Counted from the first letter of the stretch, positions 1 through 6,253 are shown. The stretch is DNA of 7,282 bases from Candidatus Helarchaeota archaeon (GCA_016840125.1 JAEOSY010000358.1:1-7282); one strand, 5' to 3'. Numbers and translations: made by a program. The notes: a model not told the origin generated them from the letters alone.

Positions 1-233
1 AGTTGAAAAATATCAATGGTTCTTGGATAAATGCAGGAAATGAAACCATGGCGAAAGCCGCTTTTGATGCGGTCGTTACGAAAGTTGATAATTTTGGTAT
101 TTTACACTGGGTCTCTGGAGGAACGGGGACAGATCCTATTGGAACTCCGCGAGGTGAATATGCAATTCCGTGGGGCCAGGGTTTGTTCCTTAGTATGTAT
201 CGTGAATTTGAAGAATTGGGGTGGCATGTCTGA
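1..233 (+). CDS. C-terminal fragment of a glycosidase-like protein (GH105/GH88-like, tentative)
   Basis: Only the last 76 codons are in the window. The reading frame starts at base 3 and ends at TGA 231-233; the TTG at base 3 is probably an internal Leu, so the gene begins upstream. The visible tail contains the stretch GGTGTDPIGTPRGEYAIPWG (residues 39-58), then GLFLSMYREFEEL. A Gly-rich GGTG..P.GTPRGEY turn followed by a final helix resembles the C-terminal end of (alpha/alpha)6-barrel glycosidases such as the unsaturated rhamnogalacturonyl/glucuronyl hydrolases. That resemblance is from memory and no catalytic residue is visible. If right, the product hydrolyses unsaturated uronic-acid oligosaccharides. 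The stop overlaps the next start (TGATG at 231-235), so the two genes are probably translated in tandem. Another six-hairpin glycosidase or epimerase family cannot be excluded. Confidence 0.55.
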   Translation, partial: LKNINGSWINAGNETMAKAAFDAVVTKVDNFGILHWVSGGTGTDPIGTPRGEYAIPWGQGLFLSMYREFEELGWHV

Positions 234-883
234 TGGATTCAAAAAACAACGTGCTGAAGCGTATCAGCAGAATCTTCCTTAATCGTAAAGAAATGCTCAA
301 GGAAATTGCTAACGAACCTACCAGCTGGAAGTGGATTTTCCTCCTATTGGTTGGTATCTTAACTATGTTTGCTGTATATGCAATTCAGGTTCCATCAATG
401 TTGACATCAATTCTCATTCTCGCCAGTGGTCTTCCTGATTACATGATCGTGTCCCTCTTTATGGTAGTGATGGTAATAGTGGCCATTCTCTACTTTATTT
501 TCGTATTTATAGTCTATATTGTAGGAATCCGATTGAGAAAGGGAAACCAGCATCGTAGTTCTAAGGTTATTTTCAATCTTTATGTTTATAGCCTTTCACC
601 CATTCTGTTATTAGCCACACAAATACCGTTTATTCTTATTTTTGGTGGACATTATACGCTCCTCAATCTAGCTCCTTTCTTTGCGTTCATCCTTGGCTTA
701 ACTGTCGGTTGGCATGCAGTAATACTTTATAATGGGATTCAAACTAATTCAACAATTACCCCCAAAGGGGCGAAAATAGTGACGATATGTTATCTTGGGA
801 GCCTCGGGGCTTTAACTGGGTTCTTAATCTATGCAATACTCTATATTCCTTTCAGTATTACATGGCTTGGGGCTCTAGTATAA
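233..883 (+). CDS. Yip1-family integral membrane protein
   Basis: A 216-residue membrane protein. An ATG at 221 would add four residues, but ATG 233 is preferred because it overlaps the upstream stop as TGATG, the usual geometry of translational coupling. The N-terminus has a short basic amphipathic segment (KRISRIFLNRKEMLKEIANEP, residues 9-29), followed by about five hydrophobic spans near residues 34-52, 75-100, 113-138, 146-167 and 182-206. A conserved-looking 'N(P/R)xExxKEIxxEP' lead-in followed by five membrane spans is the Yip1-domain pattern (PF04893). In eukaryotes Yip1 proteins act in vesicle traffic; prokaryotic members have no settled role. Coupling to a glycosidase could mean it supports export or uptake, but that is inference. 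It ends 7 bases before the stop of the convergent gene. Confidence 0.72.
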   Translation: MDSKNNVLKRISRIFLNRKEMLKEIANEPTSWKWIFLLLVGILTMFAVYAIQVPSMLTSILILASGLPDYMIVSLFMVVMVIVAILYFIFVFIVYIVGIRLRKGNQHRSSKVIFNLYVYSLSPILLLATQIPFILIFGGHYTLLNLAPFFAFILGLTVGWHAVILYNGIQTNSTITPKGAKIVTICYLGSLGALTGFLIYAILYIPFSITWLGALV

Positions 884-890
884 TTATTCA

Positions 891-1322
891 CTAAATCCTT
901 CCATGTTTTCCAAGATATTCTTTTAGCTGCTCCATTTCCCGAATCACGAGTAAGGTCTCCATTGCCATCTCATGATATTGAGCATCTTTGGTTTCTTGAA
1001 ACGCTTCCTGAGCCACATCGTGGCTCTCCCAGAGGGTTCTGGTAAAGTCCTCAATATTTTGGTAGGAAACATCCCCTTTTATCATTTTTTTGGTTTCTAG
1101 ACCATTTAAAATCTCGGCAGCAGCTTTATCAGTTGTTTGAAGATTTGTTACCATCTCGTCGAATTTGTCGTTGAACTCTGAAAATCGTTCGCCCATATTC
1201 CGATTTATCTTTGTAACTTTCTTCGTGAACTTGTTCCATTTCGCGGTCAATTTGTCAAATTTATCCAAAACCTTATCCTTAAAAAGTCTGAATCCACTCA
1301 TTCCATCATCTATTAAATACAT
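891..1322 (-). CDS. Hypothetical coiled-coil protein
   Basis: I do not recognise this 143-residue protein. It appears almost wholly alpha-helical: residues 11-62 are rich in Lys/Asp/Glu/Phe with heptad-like spacing (FKDKVLDKFDKL, FTKKVTKI, FSEFNDKFDEM), and a second helical region spans about 88-139 (EDFTRTLWESHDVAQEAFQE to MEQLKEYLGKHG). There is no signal peptide, membrane span or cysteine. The first half is basic and the second acidic, so self-association or partner binding is plausible. The start is uncertain. ATG at 1322 gives MYLIDDG and lies about 26 bases after a TATA-like box at 1344-1353, fitting a leaderless message. An in-frame ATG at 1301 (MSGFRLF) would also work. It is transcribed toward the convergent Yip1 gene. 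Confidence 0.62.
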   Translation of the reverse strand: MYLIDDGMSGFRLFKDKVLDKFDKLTAKWNKFTKKVTKINRNMGERFSEFNDKFDEMVTNLQTTDKAAAEILNGLETKKMIKGDVSYQNIEDFTRTLWESHDVAQEAFQETKDAQYHEMAMETLLVIREMEQLKEYLGKHGRI

Positions 1323-1343
1323 TATGAAGAGAAGTGTGTATAG

Positions 1344-1353
1344 TAAATTATAA
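1344..1353 (-). promoter_or_regulatory. TATA-like box for the coiled-coil gene
   Basis: On the minus strand this reads TTATAATTTA. Its centre is about 26 bases upstream of ATG 1322, the usual archaeal TATA-to-transcription-start distance. This would make the message leaderless or nearly so. It is an assignment by pattern and spacing only. Confidence 0.4.
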
Positions 1354-1370
1354 CTTCTTTAAATTTAATC

Positions 1371-1655
1371 TTACCCTATTTTAATGATCAGTTTCTCTAC
1401 TGAGGGCATGCAGACTTTTTTAACTCCGTGGGCCCCTGGCTCATAATTAGATTTGATGAGTTTTGCATTCTCCAAGATTTTCACCTGAGCACTAATATTG
1501 GCTTCAGTTTGACCGAGTTTCTCTGCGATCTGGCTGACATCCAAGTTTTGTATTCGTAATAATTTGAGAATTTTCCAGCGTGTTTTGGAGGCTAATGCTT
1601 TGGCAATAACAGATATATTCGCATCCGTCACGATTAGCTCTACTGGTTCAGACAT
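1371..1655 (-). CDS. ArsR/COG4189-like winged-helix transcriptional regulator
   Basis: A 94-residue DNA-binding protein consisting of essentially one winged helix-turn-helix domain. Residues about 13-35 (ISVIAKALASKTRWKILKLL) form the opening helices typical of ArsR-like regulators. Residues 38-60 (LDVSQIAEKLGQTEANISAQ) are the helix-turn-helix with its recognition helix, and 61-70 (VKILENAKLI) lead into the wing. The tail YEPGAHGVKKVC (72-83) matches what I remember of archaeal COG4189 regulators. No metal-binding Cys cluster of classical ArsR sensors is visible; there is a single Cys (83) and a single His. The start is supported by a GGTG ribosome-binding site 7 bases upstream. Paired direct repeats about 65-97 bases upstream could be an autoregulatory site. 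Its target is unknown; the HerA-type ATPase gene lies just upstream in the same orientation. Confidence 0.8.
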   Translation of the reverse strand: MSEPVELIVTDANISVIAKALASKTRWKILKLLRIQNLDVSQIAEKLGQTEANISAQVKILENAKLIKSNYEPGAHGVKKVCMPSVEKLIIKIG

Positions 1656-1662
1656 AAAATTA

Positions 1663-1668
1663 CACCTT
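1663..1668 (-). promoter_or_regulatory. Ribosome-binding site of the winged-helix regulator
   Basis: The minus strand reads AAGGTG, complementary to the conserved archaeal 16S rRNA 3' end, with 7 bases between it and ATG 1655. It fixes that start codon and shows that this gene has a leadered message. Confidence 0.6.
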
Positions 1669-1719
1669 ATCAGAAAAGGGATTTTATCTAAACAAATCTT
1701 TGATAGATTTATTCTTTTA

Positions 1720-1752
1720 TTGTTTATTTTAACAGCTTTTTGTTTATTTTAA
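1720..1752. repeat. Two 13-bp direct repeats, 20 bp apart, upstream of the regulator
   Basis: TTGTTTATTTTAA occurs at 1720-1732 and again at 1740-1752, a start-to-start spacing of exactly 20 bp (about two helical turns). The pair lies between the end of the HerA-type gene and the regulator gene. It could be a tandem binding site for the regulator, or simply low-complexity AT sequence. The second copy also overlaps the likely transcript end of the HerA-type gene. Confidence 0.4.
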
Positions 1753-1770
1753 AAAGTGATTGAAATCAAC
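1747..1770 (-). terminator. Possible terminator of the HerA-type gene
   Basis: Just after the TAA of the ATPase gene the minus strand reads TTGATTTCAATCAC followed by a TTTTT run. The hairpin is short (TGAT/ATCA). The T run alone may suffice, as archaeal termination relies mainly on T tracts. Confidence 0.3.
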
Positions 1771-1771
1771 C

Positions 1772-3271
1772 TTAAAGATCTTTCTCGAAGTCAATAGCAG
1801 CAACCTCTAACTCGAGGAAGTTGGGGCTTTTCGAGAGCCGTTGTCTCACTTTTACGAACACAGGAAATTTTGTAGCAGCGCCTACGACCAATACTTCACC
1901 AGTAGGTAGGCTAGAAATAAGATCAACTGTTTCCTTGGTAATTTGTTCTGAGGATTTTTTAATATGGTCCAAATCATAAGGATTGGTAACACGCCCAATA
2001 ATGTGAGTTCCGCACTGACTTAAAACGGTTGTCGAGAGGTGGACGGGGCGCTGGCTCAAGACTAATAGGGACGCGCCGAATTTGCGTCCCTCACGCGCAA
2101 AGGTTTCTATGATCGAGCGGGAGATAGCAGACTTTTTTGCGGAGTCAGGGCAAAATTGGTGCGCCTCTTCTAAAATAAAGACGAAAGGTGGTACTTTGTT
2201 CTGCTTTCTTAGATTAAATAAGCGCCTTGCCAAATAGGTAATGATTATTTGTTTTTTTCGGAGGCGAGTAGTTTCGGAGAGATCGATAATTAAGGCATGC
2301 CCAGGTTTAATTGACGCCTCTAACTTCGGGTTCTCATAATCTTCGAAGATATGTAATGCCTGGAGTTCAAAGAGCCAGCTCAACAAAACTTCTTTCGTTT
2401 TTACGTTGATATTTTCTTTCAGCTCAATTTGAGCCATTAAATCCCTCAAAGAATAGGCAGTATTGGGATTCGCCCTCCGAAAATCATCCATAATGTGTGT
2501 TAACTCACGAAATTGAGGACCTGACATCTGTGGAATGAATTCAGCAAATTGACCTGTACTCAATCTTGTAGTATTTAATGTAAAGTGCGAACTTCTTACA
2601 ACTGTAACTCGGTCGGAAAAGTCATCACCGTCATGATCAGTAGCTGCAAACGACGTGTATTCCCCATGAACATCAAGAATGACAATCCCCAAGCGACCTA
2701 ACTCTTGCTTACGATTCAAGAGTTCTTCGATGAGGATGGAAGTGGTGTAGGACTTTCCCGCCCCGGACATTGCAAGGATGGCAATATGTTTCTGAAAGAG
2801 TTTGGTTAAATTAAAATCCGCAAGAATATTTTCATGGTAGCAGATCTTTCCAAGCGTGAGACCATTTGGATCTAATCCAATTAAATCCGAAAGAATCGAT
2901 TCATCAACAAGATATACTTTGTCACCGGGCGATGGAGGAAAACTAACTCGGGTTAAGTTTTTTTGATTGAATAATCCAAGTGGCTTGGCAAATCCTATAA
3001 CATATTCCCACCGATCCGCTGGAAAAATCGCCGAAAGTGGGAGTCCGCCTCGCTCATATTCACTGACAGCCTCGGCATGATCAAAATATCGGTTAGTTTT
3101 GATGATATTTTCAACCATTGCCACCAGAATACCCATTGAATTTAGTTGAATAAATTGCCCCTTCTGGATAGGAATTGCTTTGTGATTATTTTCTTTCAAA
3201 ACAAAACTAAAGTGGTTAACTGCAGGACCATTATTCGTGGCGATTACTGTTCCAATTTCCCGACCTGCCAA
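1772..3271 (-). CDS. HerA/DUF87-type hexameric DNA-translocase ATPase
   Basis: A 499-residue P-loop ATPase of the HerA/FtsK superfamily. Residues 1 to about 120 form a HAS-barrel-like beta domain (opening GREIGTVIATNNG). The RecA-like core follows: Walker A AMSGAGKSYT at 167-176 with K173, Walker B VILDVHGEY at 197-205 with D200, a second acidic strand FVFILEEAHQF at 363-373, the conserved REGRKFG at 393-399 that carries the likely arginine finger, and the sensor-like LSQRP at 405-409. The first Walker A glycine is Ala, as in many archaeal relatives. HerA partners NurA in DNA-end resection at double-strand breaks, but no nurA, mre11 or rad50 is next to it here, so a specialised HerA-like role is possible. 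The start is TTG: an in-frame TAG lies immediately upstream, GGTGGTG precedes it at short spacing, and the next Met is residue 46. Confidence 0.88.
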   Translation of the reverse strand: MAGREIGTVIATNNGPAVNHFSFVLKENNHKAIPIQKGQFIQLNSMGILVAMVENIIKTNRYFDHAEAVSEYERGGLPLSAIFPADRWEYVIGFAKPLGLFNQKNLTRVSFPPSPGDKVYLVDESILSDLIGLDPNGLTLGKICYHENILADFNLTKLFQKHIAILAMSGAGKSYTTSILIEELLNRKQELGRLGIVILDVHGEYTSFAATDHDGDDFSDRVTVVRSSHFTLNTTRLSTGQFAEFIPQMSGPQFRELTHIMDDFRRANPNTAYSLRDLMAQIELKENINVKTKEVLLSWLFELQALHIFEDYENPKLEASIKPGHALIIDLSETTRLRKKQIIITYLARRLFNLRKQNKVPPFVFILEEAHQFCPDSAKKSAISRSIIETFAREGRKFGASLLVLSQRPVHLSTTVLSQCGTHIIGRVTNPYDLDHIKKSSEQITKETVDLISSLPTGEVLVVGAATKFPVFVKVRQRLSKSPNFLELEVAAIDFEKDL

Positions 3272-3274
3272 CTA

Positions 3275-3281
3275 CACCACC
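3275..3281 (-). promoter_or_regulatory. GGTGGTG ribosome-binding site deciding a TTG start
   Basis: The minus strand reads ATGGTGGTGTAGTTG. The GGTGGTG complements the archaeal anti-Shine-Dalgarno and supports initiation at TTG 3271. The same bases form a three-codon frame ATG GTG GTG TAG that is in frame and ends directly against the TTG. Confidence 0.5.
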
Positions 3282-3299
3282 ATAGATTTTACCAAAAAA

Positions 3300-3313
3300 G
3301 AGTATTTAAACTC
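3300..3313 (-). promoter_or_regulatory. TATA box of the HerA-type gene
   Basis: The minus strand reads GAGTTTAAATACTC, containing TTTAAATA. Its centre is about 25 bases upstream of position 3281, so the transcript would begin at or just before the GGTGGTG site with a leader of about ten bases. The GAGT/ACTC ends make the site palindromic. Confidence 0.5.
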
Positions 3314-3407
3314 ATATTCATATTGAGGGAGGATTTCCTAAAAAATGTGATGAAATTTTGTCGGTAAAAGAGGTTAAGTTCAGAATTAGTAAATATTTGA
3401 AAGATTT

Positions 3408-3425
3408 AAAAAAATAAAAAAAAAA
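3408..3425 (-). terminator. T-tract terminator after the first SCP2 gene
   Basis: Starting 18 bases past the TAA, the minus strand carries a run of ten T, then A, then seven T. Such T tracts are the main archaeal termination signal. No strong hairpin precedes it. Confidence 0.5.
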
Positions 3426-3442
3426 GATAAATAGTTGATTTA

Positions 3443-3853
3443 TTACATTTCTATACCGAATTCTTCACCAGCAATCTCAATGAGAGATCGGAGTTTCATC
3501 GCTTTTGCCATTTCCCCGATGATTTTCAAGTCCCCTGCCATATAAGCGGAGGCTGCATCTGTTTCACCGGTGAAAAGATTTTTCCCGACTTCTTCTGTCA
3601 TTTCAAGGGTGACATCTGCATCATCCTTGACGCCTTCTCCAGCAGAAAGTTTGCCGTCGGCAATGACAATATAAGCCTCAACTGCACCAGGAACATTGAA
3701 TTGGATCGTTGTATCTTCGGTATCTTCCAACTCATCAACTAAGTCTTCGTTGGTTGTTGCAATTTCTTCGAGTGCTTTCAAGAACATTGGTAGATCTTTC
3801 GCATCGAAGTCTTTTGATTCAAGTTTAGCTTTTACATCATCAACTGCGCCCAT
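3443..3853 (-). CDS. SCP2 (sterol carrier protein 2)-like lipid-binding protein, paralogue 1
   Basis: A 136-residue, strongly acidic, soluble protein matching the SCP2 fold (PF02036). The middle strands (TTIQFNVPGAVEAYIVIADGKL, residues 48-69) lead into DDADVTLEMTEEV (77-89), a family-typical 'D.t..m..e' segment. Then come FTGETDAASAYMAGDLKIIGEMAKA (93-117), with the characteristic 'G.lki.Gd' turn, and the C-terminal helix. SCP2 domains bind fatty acyl or isoprenoid lipids in a hydrophobic tunnel; in archaea the ligand is unknown. The start is supported by GAGGT 7 bases upstream and by an identical arrangement at paralogue 2. The two proteins differ at about 20 of 136 positions. It is divergent from the GH4 gene and has its own promoter with a palindromic site. 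Confidence 0.82.
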   Translation of the reverse strand: MGAVDDVKAKLESKDFDAKDLPMFLKALEEIATTNEDLVDELEDTEDTTIQFNVPGAVEAYIVIADGKLSAGEGVKDDADVTLEMTEEVGKNLFTGETDAASAYMAGDLKIIGEMAKAMKLRSLIEIAGEEFGIEM

Positions 3854-3871
3854 ATTTAAAACCTCATTCTA

Positions 3872-3892
3872 ATTTTAATTGTCAATTAAAAT
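3872..3892. promoter_or_regulatory. Perfect 21-bp AT-rich palindrome in the leader of SCP2 paralogue 1
   Basis: Arms ATTTTAATTG and CAATTAAAAT surround a single T. It ends 19 bases upstream of the start codon, between the likely transcription start and the ribosome-binding site. It could be a repressor operator or a weak leader hairpin. Paralogue 2 has no counterpart at this position. Confidence 0.45.
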
Positions 3893-3951
3893 GCTTTTTA
3901 AGTTTGAAGGAAAACGTAATTCCCTTCACAGTCTAATCAGTATAATGAGGA

Positions 3952-3966
3952 TGTATAAAAATATTA
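3952..3966 (-). promoter_or_regulatory. TATA-like box of SCP2 paralogue 1
   Basis: The minus strand reads TAATATTTTTATACA. The 13 bases TAATATTTTTATA recur upstream of paralogue 2. Transcription would start near 3930, giving a leader of about 75 bases. The CTTAAAAAGC at 3893-3902 (minus strand) is a closer alternative. Confidence 0.4.
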
Positions 3967-3983
3967 TGCAAGAATTTTAGGGG

Positions 3984-4004
3984 AAATTGAATAAAATTCA
4001 GTTT
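3984..4004. promoter_or_regulatory. Palindromic upstream element of SCP2 paralogue 1
   Basis: AAATTGAAT and ATTCAGTTT flank AAA: nine-base arms with one mismatch. This is a diverged copy of the perfect palindrome at 6254-6274, which sits in the same order (palindrome, TATA-like box, gene) before paralogue 2. It is a likely regulator-binding site. Confidence 0.5.
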
Positions 4005-4123
4005 CATCTAGTTCCAAGAAGAATGAGTAAGTATAAGGTTCAAATTTGTTACTCGCTAAGGGGCTTTCACTTAGATGAACTTTTATTAGGGCGAATAGTG
4101 AGTTTTTATTTGAAGGAAAAATT

Positions 4124-4133
4124 AAATTTATAG
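4124..4133 (+). promoter_or_regulatory. Candidate TATA box of the GH4 gene
   Basis: AAATTTATAG is centred about 48 bases upstream of ATG 4177, predicting a start near 4155 and a leader of about 20 bases. A weak ribosome-binding candidate (GGTTGAG, 4166-4172) precedes the ATG. Confidence 0.4.
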
Positions 4134-4176
4134 CTAATGCATTCTATTCAACAAAGATTGGGCTAGGTTGAGATAA

Positions 4177-5670
4177 ATGAAGATAGCTTATATTGGTGCG
4201 GGGTCGTTTCGCTTCGGTTATGGCTTATTTAAGAATCTTTGTGTTGTGGCGAAAACATTACCGATAGATATTTGTTTGATGGATATAAAAGAACCCATAC
4301 TTGGGGTGATGGCGAAGTTTCTCAAGCGGATGCGCAAGGATCATAAAGTAGAGGATATGATCAAAGTCCGAACGACAACTGACCGCCGTCTGGCCTTAGA
4401 GAATGCAGATGTTGTCTTTAATTCCATTGCCGTTGGGATGCAGGACAGTGATTTTTACGATATTCACATCCCCCAAAAGTTTGGCATTCCACAAAACACC
4501 GGCGATACAGTCGGTCCTGGCGGCATCTTTCGCACGCTCCGTTGTGTCCCCGTAGTCCTAGATTTCATCAAAGATCAGGCCGAAATCTGTCCAGATGCCT
4601 TACACATTAACTTTACCAATCCTCAGGATGTAATAGTTCACGCCGCACGACAGCATTATCCCCAAGTTGAAACTTGTGGTTTTTGCCATGAACTTTTTGG
4701 GGGTATGAAAACAATCCACCAACTTTTGAGAAAGCTTGGGCGGAAAGAGATCCAAAATTGGGAGCATATGGATATATCTTATGCTGGAGTCAATCATTTC
4801 GCATGGCTCTTTTCCTGCAAGTATGAAGGCGAGGATCTTTATCCCCTGCTCCGTGAGAACGCTGAAATTGGCGGAAAAAAGGTTGGGCGCCCATTTAATT
4901 TTCATCTTCTCCAGAAACACGGTTATTTCTGTTACCCCGGATCCCGTCATATCGCTGAATTCATGCCAGAGTATTACAACTTCTTTAATCATCTACATAT
5001 TGCCAAGAAATGGAAAATGCCAAAATTGCGCTGGGTGTGGTTTTTCCGAGCAGCCCGTCGCCTCGTATACTGGTATTACCGCCAAGTTGGGCGTGGATTC
5101 CTCCCGAGTCCTAGAATCACCACAAAGGGTGAAAGAGTAAATCAGATTATTATGGGGTGGCTCGAATCCAAAGCTTACTCGACTGAACCGCCTCATCGGT
5201 ATTTACCTTTAATTTTTCCCAATAAGGGGAAGAAATACGTAACCAATCTCCCAGAAGACTGTGTTTTGGAACTCACTGGTTATTTTAAGGATGGACGTGC
5301 GGTAGCAAAACCAATGGGTAAGCTCCCTGAAGAAGTTGCTGGTTTTTTGCGTGTCCACGCGGAAAATACCTCTAAATTTGTAGATGCGGCGCTCTCTGGT
5401 GACCCAGATGTCCTTCTTAAAGCCTTTCTGGCAGACCCCATGTGCCAATTCATTGAAGATGAAGATGCCCTCGAAGATCTGATGTGGAATATGTTGTATT
5501 ATGAACAGCGCTGGCTCCCCAAATTTAAGGAAAGTATTCCTAAGGAAGAGGATGTACAGAAACTGAAGCATTTTGTAAGCAAAGAGGACCTGAAGAATAA
5601 TAAAGTAGCACGCAAAGTAAAATGGGAACCTAAAGCGTCGTTGAAGGAAAAAGCCTTTTTTATAGAATAG
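4177..5670 (+). CDS. Glycoside hydrolase family 4 (NAD- and metal-dependent alpha-glycosidase, possibly a uronidase)
   Basis: A 497-residue GH4 enzyme. GH4 members use NAD+ and usually Mn2+ in a redox-elimination mechanism to open alpha- or beta-glycosidic bonds. Visible marks in order are the Rossmann NAD loop IGAGS (6-10) with D36 ending the second strand, NTGDTVGPGGIFR (107-119), NFTNP (145-149), CHEL (170-173) with the metal-ligand Cys170, and GVNHF (204-208) with metal-ligand His207. The bases after that Cys correlate with substrate: CNxP for 6-phospho-glucosidases, CHS for melibiase types. CHE- here rules out the phospho-sugar class and, from memory, suits glucosidase or uronidase types. 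The protein is slightly longer than usual, with a basic-aromatic stretch at 273-306 and a Lys-rich tail. No signal peptide, so cytoplasmic. The ATG start is directly supported by the Rossmann motif. Confidence 0.88.
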   Translation: MKIAYIGAGSFRFGYGLFKNLCVVAKTLPIDICLMDIKEPILGVMAKFLKRMRKDHKVEDMIKVRTTTDRRLALENADVVFNSIAVGMQDSDFYDIHIPQKFGIPQNTGDTVGPGGIFRTLRCVPVVLDFIKDQAEICPDALHINFTNPQDVIVHAARQHYPQVETCGFCHELFGGMKTIHQLLRKLGRKEIQNWEHMDISYAGVNHFAWLFSCKYEGEDLYPLLRENAEIGGKKVGRPFNFHLLQKHGYFCYPGSRHIAEFMPEYYNFFNHLHIAKKWKMPKLRWVWFFRAARRLVYWYYRQVGRGFLPSPRITTKGERVNQIIMGWLESKAYSTEPPHRYLPLIFPNKGKKYVTNLPEDCVLELTGYFKDGRAVAKPMGKLPEEVAGFLRVHAENTSKFVDAALSGDPDVLLKAFLADPMCQFIEDEDALEDLMWNMLYYEQRWLPKFKESIPKEEDVQKLKHFVSKEDLKNNKVARKVKWEPKASLKEKAFFIE

Positions 5671-5712
5671 TCAATCTCGTGTTTCGATTAGAGAACAAAA
5701 AAATAAAAAAAT

Positions 5713-5744
5713 TCACAAAAAAAAAGAAAAAGGATTTACGTCCT
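5713..5744 (-). terminator. Hairpin plus T-tract terminator of SCP2 paralogue 2
   Basis: Reading the minus strand past the TAA, AGGA and TCCT (5741-5744 and 5731-5734) form a small hairpin with a six-base loop. It is followed directly by TTTTTCTTTTTTTTT. This is a clear T-tract stop signal for the leftward SCP2 gene. The convergent GH4 gene has no comparable rightward T tract. Confidence 0.6.
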
Positions 5745-5749
5745 AACTC

Positions 5750-6160
5750 TTAAATTTCAAAGCCAAATTCTTCGCCAGCGATCTCAATGAGAGATCGGAG
5801 TTTCATCGCTTTTGCCATTTCACCAATGATTTTCAGATCCCCTGACATATAAGCAGAGGCTGCATCTGTTTCACCGGTGAAAAGATTTTTACCGACTTCT
5901 TCTGTCATTTCAAGGGTAACATCAGCATCGTCAATTGAGCCTTCTTTAGCTGTGAGCTTACCATCCTTAATTTGGATATAAGCTGTGACAACGCCAGGAA
6001 CATTGAACATGATGGTAACATCTTCTGTATCTTCTAATTCATCGATCAAATCTTCGTTAGAACCAGCAATCTCTTCGAGAGCTGCTAAGAAGATTGGCAA
6101 ATCCTTTGCATCAAACTCTTTTGATTCAACTTTGGCCTTTACATCATCAACTGCGCCCAT
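5750..6160 (-). CDS. SCP2 (sterol carrier protein 2)-like lipid-binding protein, paralogue 2
   Basis: A 136-residue acidic SCP2-domain protein, about 85% identical to the copy at 3443-3853. An upstream in-frame ATG at 6226 would add 22 residues (MFVQIEFTKNVISFK...). I choose ATG 6160 because it has GAGGT 7 bases upstream (6168-6172) exactly as in paralogue 1, and because the extension would read through the likely transcription start. Residues 77-133 are identical to paralogue 1 apart from one Ala-to-Ser change. Most differences fall in 33-76, where residues such as T48V, Q51M, V63Q and A65K alter the strands that would line the lipid cavity, so ligand preference may differ. It has its own promoter and T-tract terminator, so it is a single-gene unit. 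Confidence 0.82.
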   Translation of the reverse strand: MGAVDDVKAKVESKEFDAKDLPIFLAALEEIAGSNEDLIDELEDTEDVTIMFNVPGVVTAYIQIKDGKLTAKEGSIDDADVTLEMTEEVGKNLFTGETDAASAYMSGDLKIIGEMAKAMKLRSLIEIAGEEFGFEI

Positions 6161-6234
6161 TATTAAAACCTCATCAAATATTTTAAAAGAAATTACATTT
6201 TTTGTAAATTCTATTTGAACGAACACTTGAATGA

Positions 6235-6249
6235 TATATAAAAATATTA
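6235..6249 (-). promoter_or_regulatory. TATA box of SCP2 paralogue 2
   Basis: The minus strand reads TAATATTTTTATATA, sharing 13 bases with the box before paralogue 1. Transcription would begin near 6212, giving a leader of about 50 bases to ATG 6160. Confidence 0.5.
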
Positions 6250-6253
6250 CTCA

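Larger units (their letters stand above)
3854..4176. other. Divergent intergenic region between SCP2 paralogue 1 and the GH4 gene
   Basis: These 323 bases hold no protein gene. They contain the GAGGT site of the SCP2 gene (3861-3865, minus strand), a 21-bp palindrome (3872-3892) and a GAAGG/CCTTC inverted repeat (3906-3910 and 3923-3927). The SCP2 TATA-like box and shared palindrome lie at 3952-3966 and 3984-4004. TTTGAAGGAAAA is repeated at 3903-3914 and 4109-4120. A weak CTAAG/CTTAG hairpin lies at 4056-4074, and a candidate TATA box for the GH4 gene at 4124-4133. Confidence 0.6.

Noticed and set aside
4600..5571. Opposite-strand and shifted frames inside the GH4 gene
   Set aside because: They lie under a full-length gene with intact family motifs and have no family features or start signals of their own.
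6161..6226. A 22-residue N-terminal extension of SCP2 paralogue 2
   Set aside because: The GAGGT site and paralogue 1 both place the start at 6160. The extension would use ATG 6226, upstream of the likely transcript start.
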